Below are positions 43,508 through 53,236 of a stretch of DNA of 64,000 nt, in pieces (the first letter of the stretch is position 1; every line of letters starts with the position of its first letter). The position numbers and the translations under genes are program-made. This stretch comes from an uncultured Alistipes sp. (GTDB taxonomy: Bacteria; Bacteroidota; Bacteroidia; Bacteroidales; Rikenellaceae). The notes beneath the pieces were generated by a model. It saw nothing but the letters and a program-made list of their open reading frames with translations, had not been told where the DNA came from and searched no databases. The stretch lies in the NCBI GenBank assembly GCA_947177225.1, contig CAMWTS010000009.1:1-64000 (forward strand), read 5' to 3'.

Positions 43508-45040
43508 TTAGAAATTAGCATAAATAGGCAGTCCCGCACCGGCCACGTCGGCAGCCTCCAACATCGCCGAGCACTGCATCGTGCACCATATGGCCGCCAC
43601 GATCAGCACCACCTGCACCACAAAGCCACCCCTTATGACGGCCGACTCTACCCTCCGGTCGAAGCTCGTGGGCAAAGCGTGCATCGCATACCCCACACCC
43701 ATCATGACGAAGGCTACCCAATGACTTTCGACGAAAGGCACGATTTGCGCCGTATCGAAATTGCCGACCATATTGCCGAGCATGGCTGCGACCTCGGTCA
43801 TATCGGAGGCATTGAAGAGCAGCCACCCGAAAGCCACCAGATGGAACGTTATGATTACACCCGGCACACGCCGCCACCACGGCATTTTCCAGCCAACGGC
43901 CGCAGCACCCGGAATCACCGCCAGCCACACTTTGTGCAGTGCCAGCGCCACGCCGTGCAGCAGTCCCCATGCAATGAACGTCAGTCCGACGCCATGCCAC
44001 AGACCGCCGAGAAACATGGTGACGATCAGATTCCAATATGTTCGCAGACGTCCGCGCCGATTGCCGCCGAGCGATATGTAGAGATAATCTTTGAGCCATG
44101 TCGAGAGCGATATGTGCCAACGACGCCAAAACTCGGTTATGGTGGCCGAGTGATAAGGGGCATCGAAGTTCTGCGGCAGGCGGAATCCCATCATAAGAGC
44201 CACACCGACAGCCAGATCGGAATAGCCCGAAAAATCGCAGTATATCTGCATCGTGAAGCCGTAGACGGCCATCAGAGCCACGAATCCGCCGTCACCCAGC
44301 TGACCGGCAAAGGCCGGACGCACCAGCAGCACGCCTATGCACTTGGCCAGAACGGCATACTTCACCAGACCGCCGGCAATGAGTCGTGCGGCACGTCCCA
44401 CGTCCTCGCGCGAAGGTGCGATGTCGCGACTGTGCATCTGCGAGATGAAATCGGCGTTGCGCACCAGCGGGCCGAGAAACATCTTCGGGAAGAACGACAG
44501 CAAAAACAGATAGTCGGCAAACCTGCCGAGCGGTCTTATGCGGTCGCGGTATATATCCACCACATACGATATCGACTGAAAGACGAAGAACGACACTCCG
44601 GCCGGCGCAATCACCTTGCCCATATCGATCACACCCTCGCCGTAGAGCCCCTCCAACAGATCGACGAAAAAGCCAGTCGCTTTGAAATAGGCGAGTATCG
44701 CGACGTTGACCGTCACGCTCCACACCACCCATCGCCGACCGCTGCGACAGCATCGCCGGTCATGCGCCACGCGGCCTGCTATGAAAAAGTCGTTCAGCGC
44801 AACGAACAACAGCAGCAGCAGATATATGCCGCTCAGTTTATAATAGAAATAGAGCGAGAACGCAGCGACATAGAGAATGCGCAGCGTCACCGCACGCCTT
44901 ACGACGGCGTAACCCGTCAGAAAGAGGATAAACGCCAACATGAAAAAGCCGCTGGCCAGAGTCATCGGCGAAGATTCGTCGAACAGCAGCAGCGCCTCGA
45001 TGCGCCCGACAATGTCGTCGGCAAATACGGGTAGTTCCAT
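43508..45040 (-). CDS. MBOAT-family membrane O-acyltransferase (AlgI-like)
   Basis: This 510-residue membrane enzyme has ten or more helices and transfers acyl groups to extracytoplasmic substrates. The conserved ITEFWRRWHISLSTWLKDYL and GLWHGVGLTFIAWGLLHG (catalytic His) motifs place it with AlgI, DltB and PatA. The target is unknown. The SGNH gene ends 6 bp upstream, a pairing that resembles AlgI with AlgJ/AlgX in alginate acetylation, so O-acetylation of a surface polymer is likely but inferred. Confidence 0.88.
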   Translation of the reverse strand: MELPVFADDIVGRIEALLLFDESSPMTLASGFFMLAFILFLTGYAVVRRAVTLRILYVAAFSLYFYYKLSGIYLLLLLFVALNDFFIAGRVAHDRRCCRSGRRWVVWSVTVNVAILAYFKATGFFVDLLEGLYGEGVIDMGKVIAPAGVSFFVFQSISYVVDIYRDRIRPLGRFADYLFLLSFFPKMFLGPLVRNADFISQMHSRDIAPSREDVGRAARLIAGGLVKYAVLAKCIGVLLVRPAFAGQLGDGGFVALMAVYGFTMQIYCDFSGYSDLAVGVALMMGFRLPQNFDAPYHSATITEFWRRWHISLSTWLKDYLYISLGGNRRGRLRTYWNLIVTMFLGGLWHGVGLTFIAWGLLHGVALALHKVWLAVIPGAAAVGWKMPWWRRVPGVIITFHLVAFGWLLFNASDMTEVAAMLGNMVGNFDTAQIVPFVESHWVAFVMMGVGYAMHALPTSFDRRVESAVIRGGFVVQVVLIVAAIWCTMQCSAMLEAADVAGAGLPIYANF

Positions 45041-45046
45041 CGTCTC

Positions 45047-46693
45047 TTACTCCTCTCTCTGAAATGTAACACCGGCAAGCGTATCGGCCATATCGGCGAT
45101 AGCACCCAGACGCATCTGCATCTGCTCCTCGCGCTGTCGGCGTTCGGCCTCGAGTCGTTGCAGCCGACGCCGCTCGGCAGCCTCGGCACGTTCGCGCGCC
45201 TCCATCTTGCGGGCTGCCATGTCGCGTATGGGCAGCATCAACGCCCGCGCCACGGCACGACCTCCGCCATAGTTGATATGCGTATAGTCGCCTGCCGCCC
45301 ACTTGTTGTTGACGAAGCCCTTTATGCCTCCCATCGAACGCATGGCTTCATAGGTATTCCAGAATGCCACGCGGCAGCTGTCGGCCGCAGCACGCTGGTA
45401 TGCGCTCAGAGCGTCGGCCGAGCCTATCGGCTCATACGCTCCGCTCTCGTCGTTCTTCACGCAACGGTCGCTCACACCCATCACGAGTATTGCCGCATCG
45501 GGGAAACAACGCTCGGCATAGGATATCATGTCGCGCAGCTGGTCGCGATACTTCGAATAGTTGCGCTGGCCGGCCTGCATGATGTTGAGTCCGTATTGCA
45601 GCACCACCAGATCGTAGCCGCCCAGCAGCACATCGGCCTGCCGGTTGATTAACGGATTGGTGCCGAATATGGCGTGGCCGTTGTTGCTGCGCACCGAGAA
45701 GTTGTCGACCCGTATGCCGTCGTCCGAACCGATCGCTACGCCGTAGCATATAACGCGTCCGTCGAGCACTTTGAGAGCTATCGACCGATATGGTGCCGAT
45801 TCGACGACAATCTGTCGCAGAGCCTCGTCGCCCTCGATGTCGAAACTGCGGCTCAGCGTGTCGTTGAGTGTCAGCTCCACCCGGCTGTCTTCACGGCTCA
45901 GCAGCAGCAGGCGTGCCGTCTCCGCCCCGGCAAGTGTCGGATAAGACTCGGTAATCTCCCAGCGTGTCGAGGCTCCCGCACCGCCCTCGGCCATATATCC
46001 CGACACGAAGAACTTGTCGCGCAAAGACTCAGGTGCCGCCTTGGGTTTCATGATGCTGTATGACGACCACCCCGCCGAGCGGCGTTTGATGCTCTTGCGC
46101 GAGGTGGCGAAAGGTATGTCGCACGCGACGAATCCCACACCGCGACCGCCGAACAGCGTTTGCAGTTCGTGACGCAGATCGACCGTCAGAATATCGCCCT
46201 CGACGAACGAGTCGCCCATGAAGGCTATACGCACCGGCCGCCCCTCGACAAGCCGCTCCACGAACCGGTCGAACCGGCTCTGCGGCAGCGTATCGAAATC
46301 CTCTATGGCCACCATAGCCGCATCGGCCGCAGGGCGCAGCTCCTCCGACGACGGCCGGCGTGCGCTCTCTTGCGGAGAATAGTCGCCGGTGCGCCACTCA
46401 TAGCTTATCCTGACCGGCTCGACAACAGTCGAATCGATCTGCTCCGCGACCGAGGTCTGCATGTTTTCGATCATGGCTATCTGCTGCTCCAACAGCTCGA
46501 TATCGGCCTCGTATTCGACCACATTGTCGCGCTCGTCGCTCTCGAAATGCGAGATATCGGAGAGAACATTCGTTCGGTGGAGTTTCACGCCGAACACCTC
46601 CGCGGGAGGTATCAGCGCCGTGGCACAAGCACCTGCGGCGACACACACCGATGTGAGCCAGCCTCTGAACAAGGATTTTTTCCTGCGAGCCAT
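45047..46693 (-). CDS. Secreted SGNH/GDSL-like hydrolase paired with MBOAT
   Basis: This 548-residue protein has an N-terminal membrane anchor (GWLTSVCVAAGACATALIPP). A coiled segment (residues ~60-95) follows, then an SGNH domain with FMGDSFVEGD (nucleophile Ser), VVLQYGLN (block III Asn) and GDYTHINYGG (Asp and His). The C-terminus is a charged coiled coil (MEARERAEAAERRRLQRLEA). It probably hands acetyl groups to a surface glycan with the MBOAT partner, or removes them; this is inference. Confidence 0.75.
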   Translation of the reverse strand: MARRKKSLFRGWLTSVCVAAGACATALIPPAEVFGVKLHRTNVLSDISHFESDERDNVVEYEADIELLEQQIAMIENMQTSVAEQIDSTVVEPVRISYEWRTGDYSPQESARRPSSEELRPAADAAMVAIEDFDTLPQSRFDRFVERLVEGRPVRIAFMGDSFVEGDILTVDLRHELQTLFGGRGVGFVACDIPFATSRKSIKRRSAGWSSYSIMKPKAAPESLRDKFFVSGYMAEGGAGASTRWEITESYPTLAGAETARLLLLSREDSRVELTLNDTLSRSFDIEGDEALRQIVVESAPYRSIALKVLDGRVICYGVAIGSDDGIRVDNFSVRSNNGHAIFGTNPLINRQADVLLGGYDLVVLQYGLNIMQAGQRNYSKYRDQLRDMISYAERCFPDAAILVMGVSDRCVKNDESGAYEPIGSADALSAYQRAAADSCRVAFWNTYEAMRSMGGIKGFVNNKWAAGDYTHINYGGGRAVARALMLPIRDMAARKMEARERAEAAERRRLQRLEAERRQREEQMQMRLGAIADMADTLAGVTFQREE

Positions 46694-46696
46694 GTC

Positions 46697-47467
46697 TTAA
46701 TTGCGTCGTGAAGAGATGATCGAAATATAGTAGATGATGGTGGCGATGGCACTCAGTGCCGCCACCAGATATGTGCGTGCCGCCCATCGGAGTGATATGC
46801 GCGCACCGTCGATCTCGCCTCCGCGCAGCGTACCGCTCGACTCCAACCACTCCAACGCTCTCTGCGAAGCATTGTATTCGACCGGCAGCGTCACTATCGA
46901 GAACAGTGCCGACATTGCTATCAGACCTATGCCTATCCAGCACAACGTGGCGTTCTGCGTAGCGGCCAGCAGCGCTATGCCGGCTATAATCACCCACGTA
47001 GCTATCTGCGACGAGAAGTTGACTATGGGCACCAGCTCGGAGCGCAGACGCAGCGGGGCATATCCGCGTGCATGCTGTACGGCGTGTCCGCACTCGTGGC
47101 AGGCAACCGCCGCAGCCGCTATGCTGCGCGAGGAGTAGACGCTGTCGCTCAGATTGACAGTCATTGTACGGGGATTGAAGTGATCGGTCAGATGCCCCTT
47201 TACACGGGTCACCTTAACATCGTATATGCCGTTGTCGCGCAACATCTTCTCGGCAAGTTCCGCACCGGTCATGCCGCCGGGCGAGGGCACTTTCGAATAC
47301 TGTGCGAAGACGCTTTGCAGACGCGCCTGCACGATGTATCCCGCCACGGCTATGACGATCATCAGAAGAAACGACCCTGAGGTCGAAATATCGGCGAACA
47401 GCCCGTTGTCGGCACTCTGTTCGGCCAACCGATCCGCATAAAGCAATATGTCAAACATATGATTCAT
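46697..47467 (-). CDS. Zinc metallopeptidase, YugP/Zn_peptidase_2 family
   Basis: This 256-residue membrane-anchored metallopeptidase has the zinc motif HECGHA with the family sequence ACHECGHAVQHARGYAPLR. One helix precedes it and two or three follow (IATWVIIAGIALLAATQ, CWIGIGLIAMSALFSIVTLP). Its substrate is not known. It begins the leftward cluster, with the SGNH gene 3 bp after its stop codon, and its promoter is supplied by a family C repeat. Confidence 0.88.
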   Translation of the reverse strand: MNHMFDILLYADRLAEQSADNGLFADISTSGSFLLMIVIAVAGYIVQARLQSVFAQYSKVPSPGGMTGAELAEKMLRDNGIYDVKVTRVKGHLTDHFNPRTMTVNLSDSVYSSRSIAAAAVACHECGHAVQHARGYAPLRLRSELVPIVNFSSQIATWVIIAGIALLAATQNATLCWIGIGLIAMSALFSIVTLPVEYNASQRALEWLESSGTLRGGEIDGARISLRWAARTYLVAALSAIATIIYYISIISSRRN

Positions 47468-47498
47468 ATTTTATGTATCTCCGACATAAGAGAAACAT

Positions 47499-47735
47499 CG
47501 GGCAAATATACGAATAAGTGAGAGCAAAAGCAAGTTTACTTGCATTTTGCCGAGCGAGAGTATATTGGGCGAAGCCAAATAATACGAATAAGTGAGTGAG
47601 AGCAAAAAACCAAATTTATTTGAGCATTGCCGAACGGGAGTATATTGGGCGAAGCCAAATATACGAATAAGCGAGTGAGAGCAAAAACCAAATTTATTTG
47701 AGCATTGCCGAGCGGGAGTATATCGGGCGAGGACA
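47499..47735 (-). repeat. Family C repeat array 3
   Basis: It has the same units as at 37822 and 38462 but in the opposite orientation: CAAATATACGAATAAG, GTGAGAGCAAAAGC, AAGTTTACTTGC, AGTATATTGGGCGAAGCC, and AATTTATTTGAGCATTGCCG. There are three copies of the unit, one with a two-base insertion. Confidence 0.85.
47504..47535 (-). promoter_or_regulatory. Promoter in family C repeat, upstream of the metallopeptidase
   Basis: On the minus strand CTTG, 20 bp, TATATTTG differs from consensus at one base. The ATG is 36 bp downstream of the -7 box. Confidence 0.7.
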
Positions 47736-47797
47736 AAAGCGGTACTATAATTGTGCACACCCCACGACAACTCATATCAAAGATAAAATTACGCACA

Positions 47798-49696
47798 ATG
47801 AAGAGGTATTTGAAATCGACGATCGTGCTTGCCGGCGGCATTGGGCTGCTTGCGGCGGCACATGCACAAGGTACCGATTCGCTCGACACAAGAGCGGCGT
47901 ACCGTATCGACGAGGTAGTGGTGACAGGCACGCGAAGCCAGACAGACGCGCGGCTGCTGCCGATGACGGTGTCGGTCGTAGGACGACAACGGATAGAGGA
48001 AAGCCACTCGCCGTCGCTGCTGCCCACGCTCTGGCAGCAGGTGCCGGGGCTGTTCGTCACCTCGCGCGGCACGATGGGCTACGGAGTCTCTACCGGCGCA
48101 TCGGGAGCGATGACCCTGCGCGGCATAGGCAACGGCTCGCAGGGCACACCCACCACAGGACTTCTCGTGTTGATCGACGGTCACCCGCAATACATGGGAC
48201 TGATGGGGCACCCCATAGCCGATGCCTGCCAGTCGATGCTGGCCGAGCGCGTGGAGGTGGTGCGAGGTCCGGCATCGGTGCTATACGGATCCAACGCAAT
48301 GGGCGGAGTGATAAACATCGTCACACGCAAGATGAAACACGACGGCACGGCCACCGACATCGATCTGTCGTACGGCTCCTACAACACGCTGCACACCGAA
48401 GCCTCGAACCGTATTCGCAAAGGAGGTTTCGAGAGCGTCGTCACGGCATCGTACAACCGTTCGGACGGCAATCGCAAAGATATGGACTTCGAGCAGTACG
48501 GAGGTATGATAAAGCTGGGATACGATCTGTCGAAGTCGTGGAGGATCGGCGGCGACGCAAACATCACGCACTTCAATGCCTCGAATCCGGGCACGATCAC
48601 CGCACCGCTGATCGACAACGACTCGCGCATCACTCGCGGCACGGCTTCGCTCGCACTGCAAAACGACTACGGATCGTGCTCCGGCGCGCTGAGCCTGTTT
48701 TACAACTGGGGACGACACAAGATCGACGACGGATACTCGCCGGGAGCCGAGCCGCCCGACTATCGGTTCAATTCGCGCGACCTGATGCTCGGCGTCTCTC
48801 TCTACGAGAGCTTTGTCATGTTCAGAGGCAACCGCACCACTCTCGGCATCGACTACCAGCACTTCGGCGGCAAGGCATGGAACCGCTATCTCGACGGACG
48901 GGAGCAGACCACAGCCGACAAGAGCGTCGACCAGGCGGCTGCCTACCTCGATATTCGGCAGACGCTCGGACAACGCCTGACACTCAACGCCGGCATTCGC
49001 GTAGATCGTCATTCGCATGTCGGCACCGAGTGGGTGCCTCAGGCGGGCATATCGCTGCGACTGTGGCGCGACGCCGAACTGAAAGCCATGGTGTCCAAAG
49101 GCTTCCGCTTCCCGACGATTCGCGAGATGTACATGTTTCCGCCACAGAATCCCGACCTGAAACCGGAGAAGCTGATAAACTACGAGATATCGCTGTCGGA
49201 TCGTCTGATGCAGGGTCGGCTCACCTACGGCATCAACATCTTCTACATCGACGGCCGCGACATGATAAACCGCATAATAGTCGACAGCCGCCCGATGAAC
49301 GTCAACATCGAAAAGGTGGAGAACTGCGGTGTGGAGGTGCAAACGGGTTGTGCCATAGGCCGCAATTGGAGCGTGGAGGCCAATTACAGCTATCTGCACA
49401 TGAAATATCCCGTCATAGCCGCACCCGCACACAAGCTCTGCGCCCGCATCGATTTCCGCAAGGGACGTTGGCTAATATCGTCGGGCATACAGTACATCAA
49501 CGAGCTATACACGTCGATCGACCCCGTCGCCACAGAGAGTTTCGTGCTGTGGGACGCCGACATCACGCTGCGCATATCGCGCCGCACGGCACTCCATGTG
49601 CGCGGAGAGAACCTCCTGGCTCAACGCTATGAAATCAATCTCGGCTACCCGATGCCGCGCGCAACCGTATCGGGCGGCATTCACATAAATCTTTGA
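47798..49696 (+). CDS. TonB-dependent outer-membrane receptor
   Basis: This 632-residue outer-membrane active transporter has a signal peptide (STIVLAGGIGLLAAAHAQ). A plug domain starts at IDEVVVTGTRSQ, with the middle plug segments around VEVVRGPASVLYGSNAMGGV. A 22-strand type barrel ends NLLAQRYEINLGYPMPR. The ligand is unknown; it resembles small BtuB- and siderophore-type receptors. The next gene, a nucleoside-hydrolase/FmdE fusion 5 bp downstream, suggests a nucleoside-bearing or metal-linked ligand. Confidence 0.9.
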   Translation: MKRYLKSTIVLAGGIGLLAAAHAQGTDSLDTRAAYRIDEVVVTGTRSQTDARLLPMTVSVVGRQRIEESHSPSLLPTLWQQVPGLFVTSRGTMGYGVSTGASGAMTLRGIGNGSQGTPTTGLLVLIDGHPQYMGLMGHPIADACQSMLAERVEVVRGPASVLYGSNAMGGVINIVTRKMKHDGTATDIDLSYGSYNTLHTEASNRIRKGGFESVVTASYNRSDGNRKDMDFEQYGGMIKLGYDLSKSWRIGGDANITHFNASNPGTITAPLIDNDSRITRGTASLALQNDYGSCSGALSLFYNWGRHKIDDGYSPGAEPPDYRFNSRDLMLGVSLYESFVMFRGNRTTLGIDYQHFGGKAWNRYLDGREQTTADKSVDQAAAYLDIRQTLGQRLTLNAGIRVDRHSHVGTEWVPQAGISLRLWRDAELKAMVSKGFRFPTIREMYMFPPQNPDLKPEKLINYEISLSDRLMQGRLTYGINIFYIDGRDMINRIIVDSRPMNVNIEKVENCGVEVQTGCAIGRNWSVEANYSYLHMKYPVIAAPAHKLCARIDFRKGRWLISSGIQYINELYTSIDPVATESFVLWDADITLRISRRTALHVRGENLLAQRYEINLGYPMPRATVSGGIHINL

Positions 49697-49701
49697 CAAC
49701 G

Positions 49702-51156
49702 ATGTTCTTTCGCACAATTCGTTTCTCGATGGCGGCATGGCTGCTGTTTGCCGCCGCCATCGTATCGGCACACTCCGGCAAGGCCAGGTTTCATGTGATA
49801 GTCGATACCGACGGCGCAGCCGACGACCTGCGCACCATATGTATGCTGCTGGGCAGCCACGACGTGGAAGTGCTCGGCATACTCTCCTCACCCGGCGCGC
49901 AAACCACGCAGCGCACTGCCCAATGCGTCAAGTCTCTGCTCGTCGCACTCCACCACGACGGCATTCCCGTCGGTTGCGGACGCGAGAGTCAGGCCAAGGC
50001 TCCGGCATGGCGCCGTCACAGCGAGCAGACATACTGGGGGCCGGCGGCAGAGTGTGCGGCGTTCGCCGATGCCGCACAGATGATGGAGTCGATCATAGAC
50101 GGAGAAGAGGAGAGGATAACCGTCGTAGCACTCGGCGCATTGACCAACATCGCCGACATGATCCGGCGGTGCCCCGACAAAATCGGACGCATAGAGCGCA
50201 TAGTGTGGTACGACGACATGCCGCAGGGTACGGGAGCCAACTTCAAGGCCGATGCCGAGGCTGCGCGGGAGGTGCTGTCGTGCGGCGCAAGAGTAGAGAT
50301 AGTCTCCGACAACGGATTGCGCAGCATCGTCATCACCCGGCCGCTGCTCGATGCCATGTCCGCCATACCCACACCCTACGCCCGACACATAGTCGCCTCG
50401 CACTGCCGCCGGCCGCTCGACAGACTCGTAGAGAGAAGTCACCTTGCGGCATGGGACGATCTGACGGCGTTGTATATGTTATGTCCGGAAATATTCGAGC
50501 GGCACCCAGTCGACGACAACACAGCATACTGCACGCTCTCCGAGGAGATCTCATCGCAGTGTGCCGCAGATATGCTGCTCAGCGTATTGTGGGGACGTCC
50601 CGATGCCGAGAACCGCGTCTTTTACGACTTCCCGGCCTGCGAACAGACATACGCCGCCGATGTGCGTGCCATCATGCGCGAGACCGTCGGGCGTCACGGC
50701 GCAAGCGAGTGGCGTGCGGCGGTGCTGACCAACGAGATGCACGGGCATCTGGGCATCTACGCTACGATAGGAGTCAAGATGGGCATGCGCGCCCGCGAGT
50801 GGTTCGGCATAGGTGTCGACGACATGGAGGTGGTGTCGCATGCCGGACTCACACCGCCCGTAAGCTGCATGAACGACGGCTTGCAGGTGGCCACGGGAGC
50901 CTCGCTCGGTCACGGACTGATAAGCGTGGCCGAGGTCGACTCGCCGCGTCCGGAGGCCACATTCCGCTTCAAGGGACGAACGCTTAGGCTGAGGCTCAAA
51001 GACGAGTATGCACGCCGCATAGCTCAGGATTGCCGCCGCGGCGTGGAGCTGTACGGCGGCCTCAACGAAGATTACTGGCAATATGTCAGGGCGTTGGCAC
51101 TGAGCTACTGGCTCGATTTCGACCGTCACGACATATTCGAAACAGAGGAGTTGTAA
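49702..51156 (+). CDS. Fusion: nucleoside hydrolase-like + FmdE-like domain, secreted
   Basis: This 484-residue protein has a signal peptide of about 23 residues. Residues 30-310 fit the inosine/uridine nucleoside hydrolase fold: DTDGAADD (35-42) stands in for the DTDxGxDD calcium-binding motif, ALGALTNIA follows, and AAWDDLTALYML (249-260) supplies a late Asp. Residues ~330-484 look like FmdE: EMHGHLGIYATIGVKMGMRA (345-364) and SCMNDGLQVATGASLGHG. Each half is degenerate in part. A nucleoside or metal-cofactor role is inference. The ATG at 49702 was preferred to a TTG 9 bp upstream. Confidence 0.75.
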   Translation: MFFRTIRFSMAAWLLFAAAIVSAHSGKARFHVIVDTDGAADDLRTICMLLGSHDVEVLGILSSPGAQTTQRTAQCVKSLLVALHHDGIPVGCGRESQAKAPAWRRHSEQTYWGPAAECAAFADAAQMMESIIDGEEERITVVALGALTNIADMIRRCPDKIGRIERIVWYDDMPQGTGANFKADAEAAREVLSCGARVEIVSDNGLRSIVITRPLLDAMSAIPTPYARHIVASHCRRPLDRLVERSHLAAWDDLTALYMLCPEIFERHPVDDNTAYCTLSEEISSQCAADMLLSVLWGRPDAENRVFYDFPACEQTYAADVRAIMRETVGRHGASEWRAAVLTNEMHGHLGIYATIGVKMGMRAREWFGIGVDDMEVVSHAGLTPPVSCMNDGLQVATGASLGHGLISVAEVDSPRPEATFRFKGRTLRLRLKDEYARRIAQDCRRGVELYGGLNEDYWQYVRALALSYWLDFDRHDIFETEEL

Positions 51157-51175
51157 AACCGGCAATACGATCAAC

Positions 51176-53236
51176 ATGGATTATTCGTTCAACAATCGCG
51201 AACTGAGCTGGCTGTCGTTCAACCGACGCGTACTCAAACAGGCCGAAGACCGCAACGTACCGCTGTTGTCGCGCTTGCAGTTTCTCGGCATATTCTCCTC
51301 CAACCTCGACGAGTTTTTCAAGGTGCGGGTAGCCAATCTCATGCGCATGAGCCGACAGGGCGGGCAGAAGCCCTCGGGCAAAGGGGCTGAGCTTCCGCCG
51401 CGGCAGCTGCTTGCCGAGATATCGCATCGAATGGAGCATGCGCAACGCATATTCGACGACACATACCGCCAGGTGATATCCGAGATCGAGGCCGAAGGCA
51501 TAGTCATGGTCGACGAAAGTTCGCTCTCGGCACGCCAGACAGACTTTTGCCGCGAATACTTCTCCTCGGTGGTGGCTCCGCGGCTGGCTCCGATCATACT
51601 GCGCAAGTCGGCACGCATGCCATACCTCTCCGACGACACCCCCTATCTGGCCATCGAGATGCAGGGCGGAGCCTTGAAATCGGCACGCTACGCCGTGGTC
51701 GGCATACCCGTCAGCGACGCATGTCCGCGATTCGTCGTACTGCCGCCGGCCGCCGGACAAACTCAGGTAATCATGCTCGACGACATCGTACGATCGATGA
51801 TCGACGATATATTCTTCATGTTCGACTACGGCTCCATAGCCATACACTCGTTCCGCATCGTTCGCGATGCCGAGCTCACCCTCGACGACGATGTCTCCAA
51901 AAGCATGGCCGACCGCATAGCAGAAGGCGTTAAGGAACGACGCTACGGACTGCCCGTGGGATTGACCTACGACAGACATATGCCCGCCGAGATGTTGGAG
52001 ATGCTGCGCTCGAAGCTGCATATCCGCTCGCGCGACATGCTGTCGCCGTCGGGACGCTACCAGATGATGCGCGATCTGACACGGTTTCCCACCATACGCC
52101 CCGATCTGATCTACCCTCCCGTACGCCCCATACGCCATCGTCGCCTGCCACCGTCGGGCAGCGTCCTGCAATCGGTGTCGCGTGCCGACATACTGCTCAA
52201 CTTCCCGTACTACACATTCCAGCACGTAGTGGACATGTTGCGCGAAGCGGCCGTCGATCCCCGCGTAGAGAGCATACGCATGACGCTCTACCGCACCGCA
52301 CGCCACTCGAAAGTGGTCAACGCGCTGATAAACGCCGCACGCAACGGCAAGCACGTGGAGGCCGTCGTTGAGCTCAAAGCCCGATTCGACGAGGAGCGCA
52401 ATGTCGAGAACACCGATCTGCTGCAAAACGAGGGCGTGCACGTAGTCTACACCATCGACGATCTGAAAGTACATGCCAAAGCCATACTCATCGAGCGGCG
52501 CGAGGGAACAGCGTCAAGGGGATACGCCTACGTGGGCACGGGCAACTTCAACGAGCAGACGGCCGGCATCTACTGCGACTTCGGCCTGATGACTGCCGAC
52601 AAGAGAATCATCGACGACATTCGCACGCTGTTCCGCTTTCTGTCGAGCAGCCACCGGCGATACAAGTACCGCCATCTGCTGGTATCGCCCTTCCACATGC
52701 GCGACGAGCTGAATGCCATGATCGACAACGAGATGCACAACGCCCGCCGCGGCCGTCGCGCCTACATCTTCGCCAAATGCAACTCGCTGACCGACGAGAA
52801 GATCATACGCCGGCTGTATGCCGCATCGAGGGCAGGCGTGGAGGTGCGGCTCATAGTGCGCGGCGCATGCTGCCTGCGTCCGGGCGTGGAGGGCATGAGC
52901 GAGCGTATACGTGCGGTAAGCATCGTCGACAAATATCTGGAACACGCCAGGCTATACATATTCTGCAATCGCGGCCAGGAGCGCGTGTTCATCGGCTCGG
53001 CCGATCTCATGTCGCGCAATCTCGACCGTCGTGTTGAGGTGTGCGCACCGATATTCGACCGCCGCATCGCTGCGCGACTTCACCATGTGTTCGACATCGG
53101 GTGGAGCGACAACATCAAGGCCTGCGACCTGTCGGATCAGGAGCGCAATCCCCCAGTCGCCGGAGCCGGCGACGGCACATACCGGCGCAGTCAGACCGCA
53201 CTTGAAGAGTATTACAAAGATTTGAACGAAATATGA
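51176..53236 (+). CDS. ppk: Polyphosphate kinase 1
   Basis: PPK1 makes polyphosphate from ATP. The 686-residue protein begins NRELSWLSFNRRVLKQA with the family N-terminal domain. The catalytic His is in LKVHAKAILIERR. The second phosphohistidine-type domain and GSADLMSRNLDRRVEV follow near the C-terminus. It lies 19 bp after the FmdE fusion and is directly followed by ppx with an ATGA overlap. Confidence 0.95.
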   Translation: MDYSFNNRELSWLSFNRRVLKQAEDRNVPLLSRLQFLGIFSSNLDEFFKVRVANLMRMSRQGGQKPSGKGAELPPRQLLAEISHRMEHAQRIFDDTYRQVISEIEAEGIVMVDESSLSARQTDFCREYFSSVVAPRLAPIILRKSARMPYLSDDTPYLAIEMQGGALKSARYAVVGIPVSDACPRFVVLPPAAGQTQVIMLDDIVRSMIDDIFFMFDYGSIAIHSFRIVRDAELTLDDDVSKSMADRIAEGVKERRYGLPVGLTYDRHMPAEMLEMLRSKLHIRSRDMLSPSGRYQMMRDLTRFPTIRPDLIYPPVRPIRHRRLPPSGSVLQSVSRADILLNFPYYTFQHVVDMLREAAVDPRVESIRMTLYRTARHSKVVNALINAARNGKHVEAVVELKARFDEERNVENTDLLQNEGVHVVYTIDDLKVHAKAILIERREGTASRGYAYVGTGNFNEQTAGIYCDFGLMTADKRIIDDIRTLFRFLSSSHRRYKYRHLLVSPFHMRDELNAMIDNEMHNARRGRRAYIFAKCNSLTDEKIIRRLYAASRAGVEVRLIVRGACCLRPGVEGMSERIRAVSIVDKYLEHARLYIFCNRGQERVFIGSADLMSRNLDRRVEVCAPIFDRRIAARLHHVFDIGWSDNIKACDLSDQERNPPVAGAGDGTYRRSQTALEEYYKDLNEI

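Noticed and set aside
43022..45034. A 670-codon open frame opposite the MBOAT gene, and similar long frames opposite recJ, the TonB receptor, uvrD and priA
   Set aside because: These are antisense shadows of GC-rich genes: His/Arg-rich text with no domains, opposite clearly real proteins.
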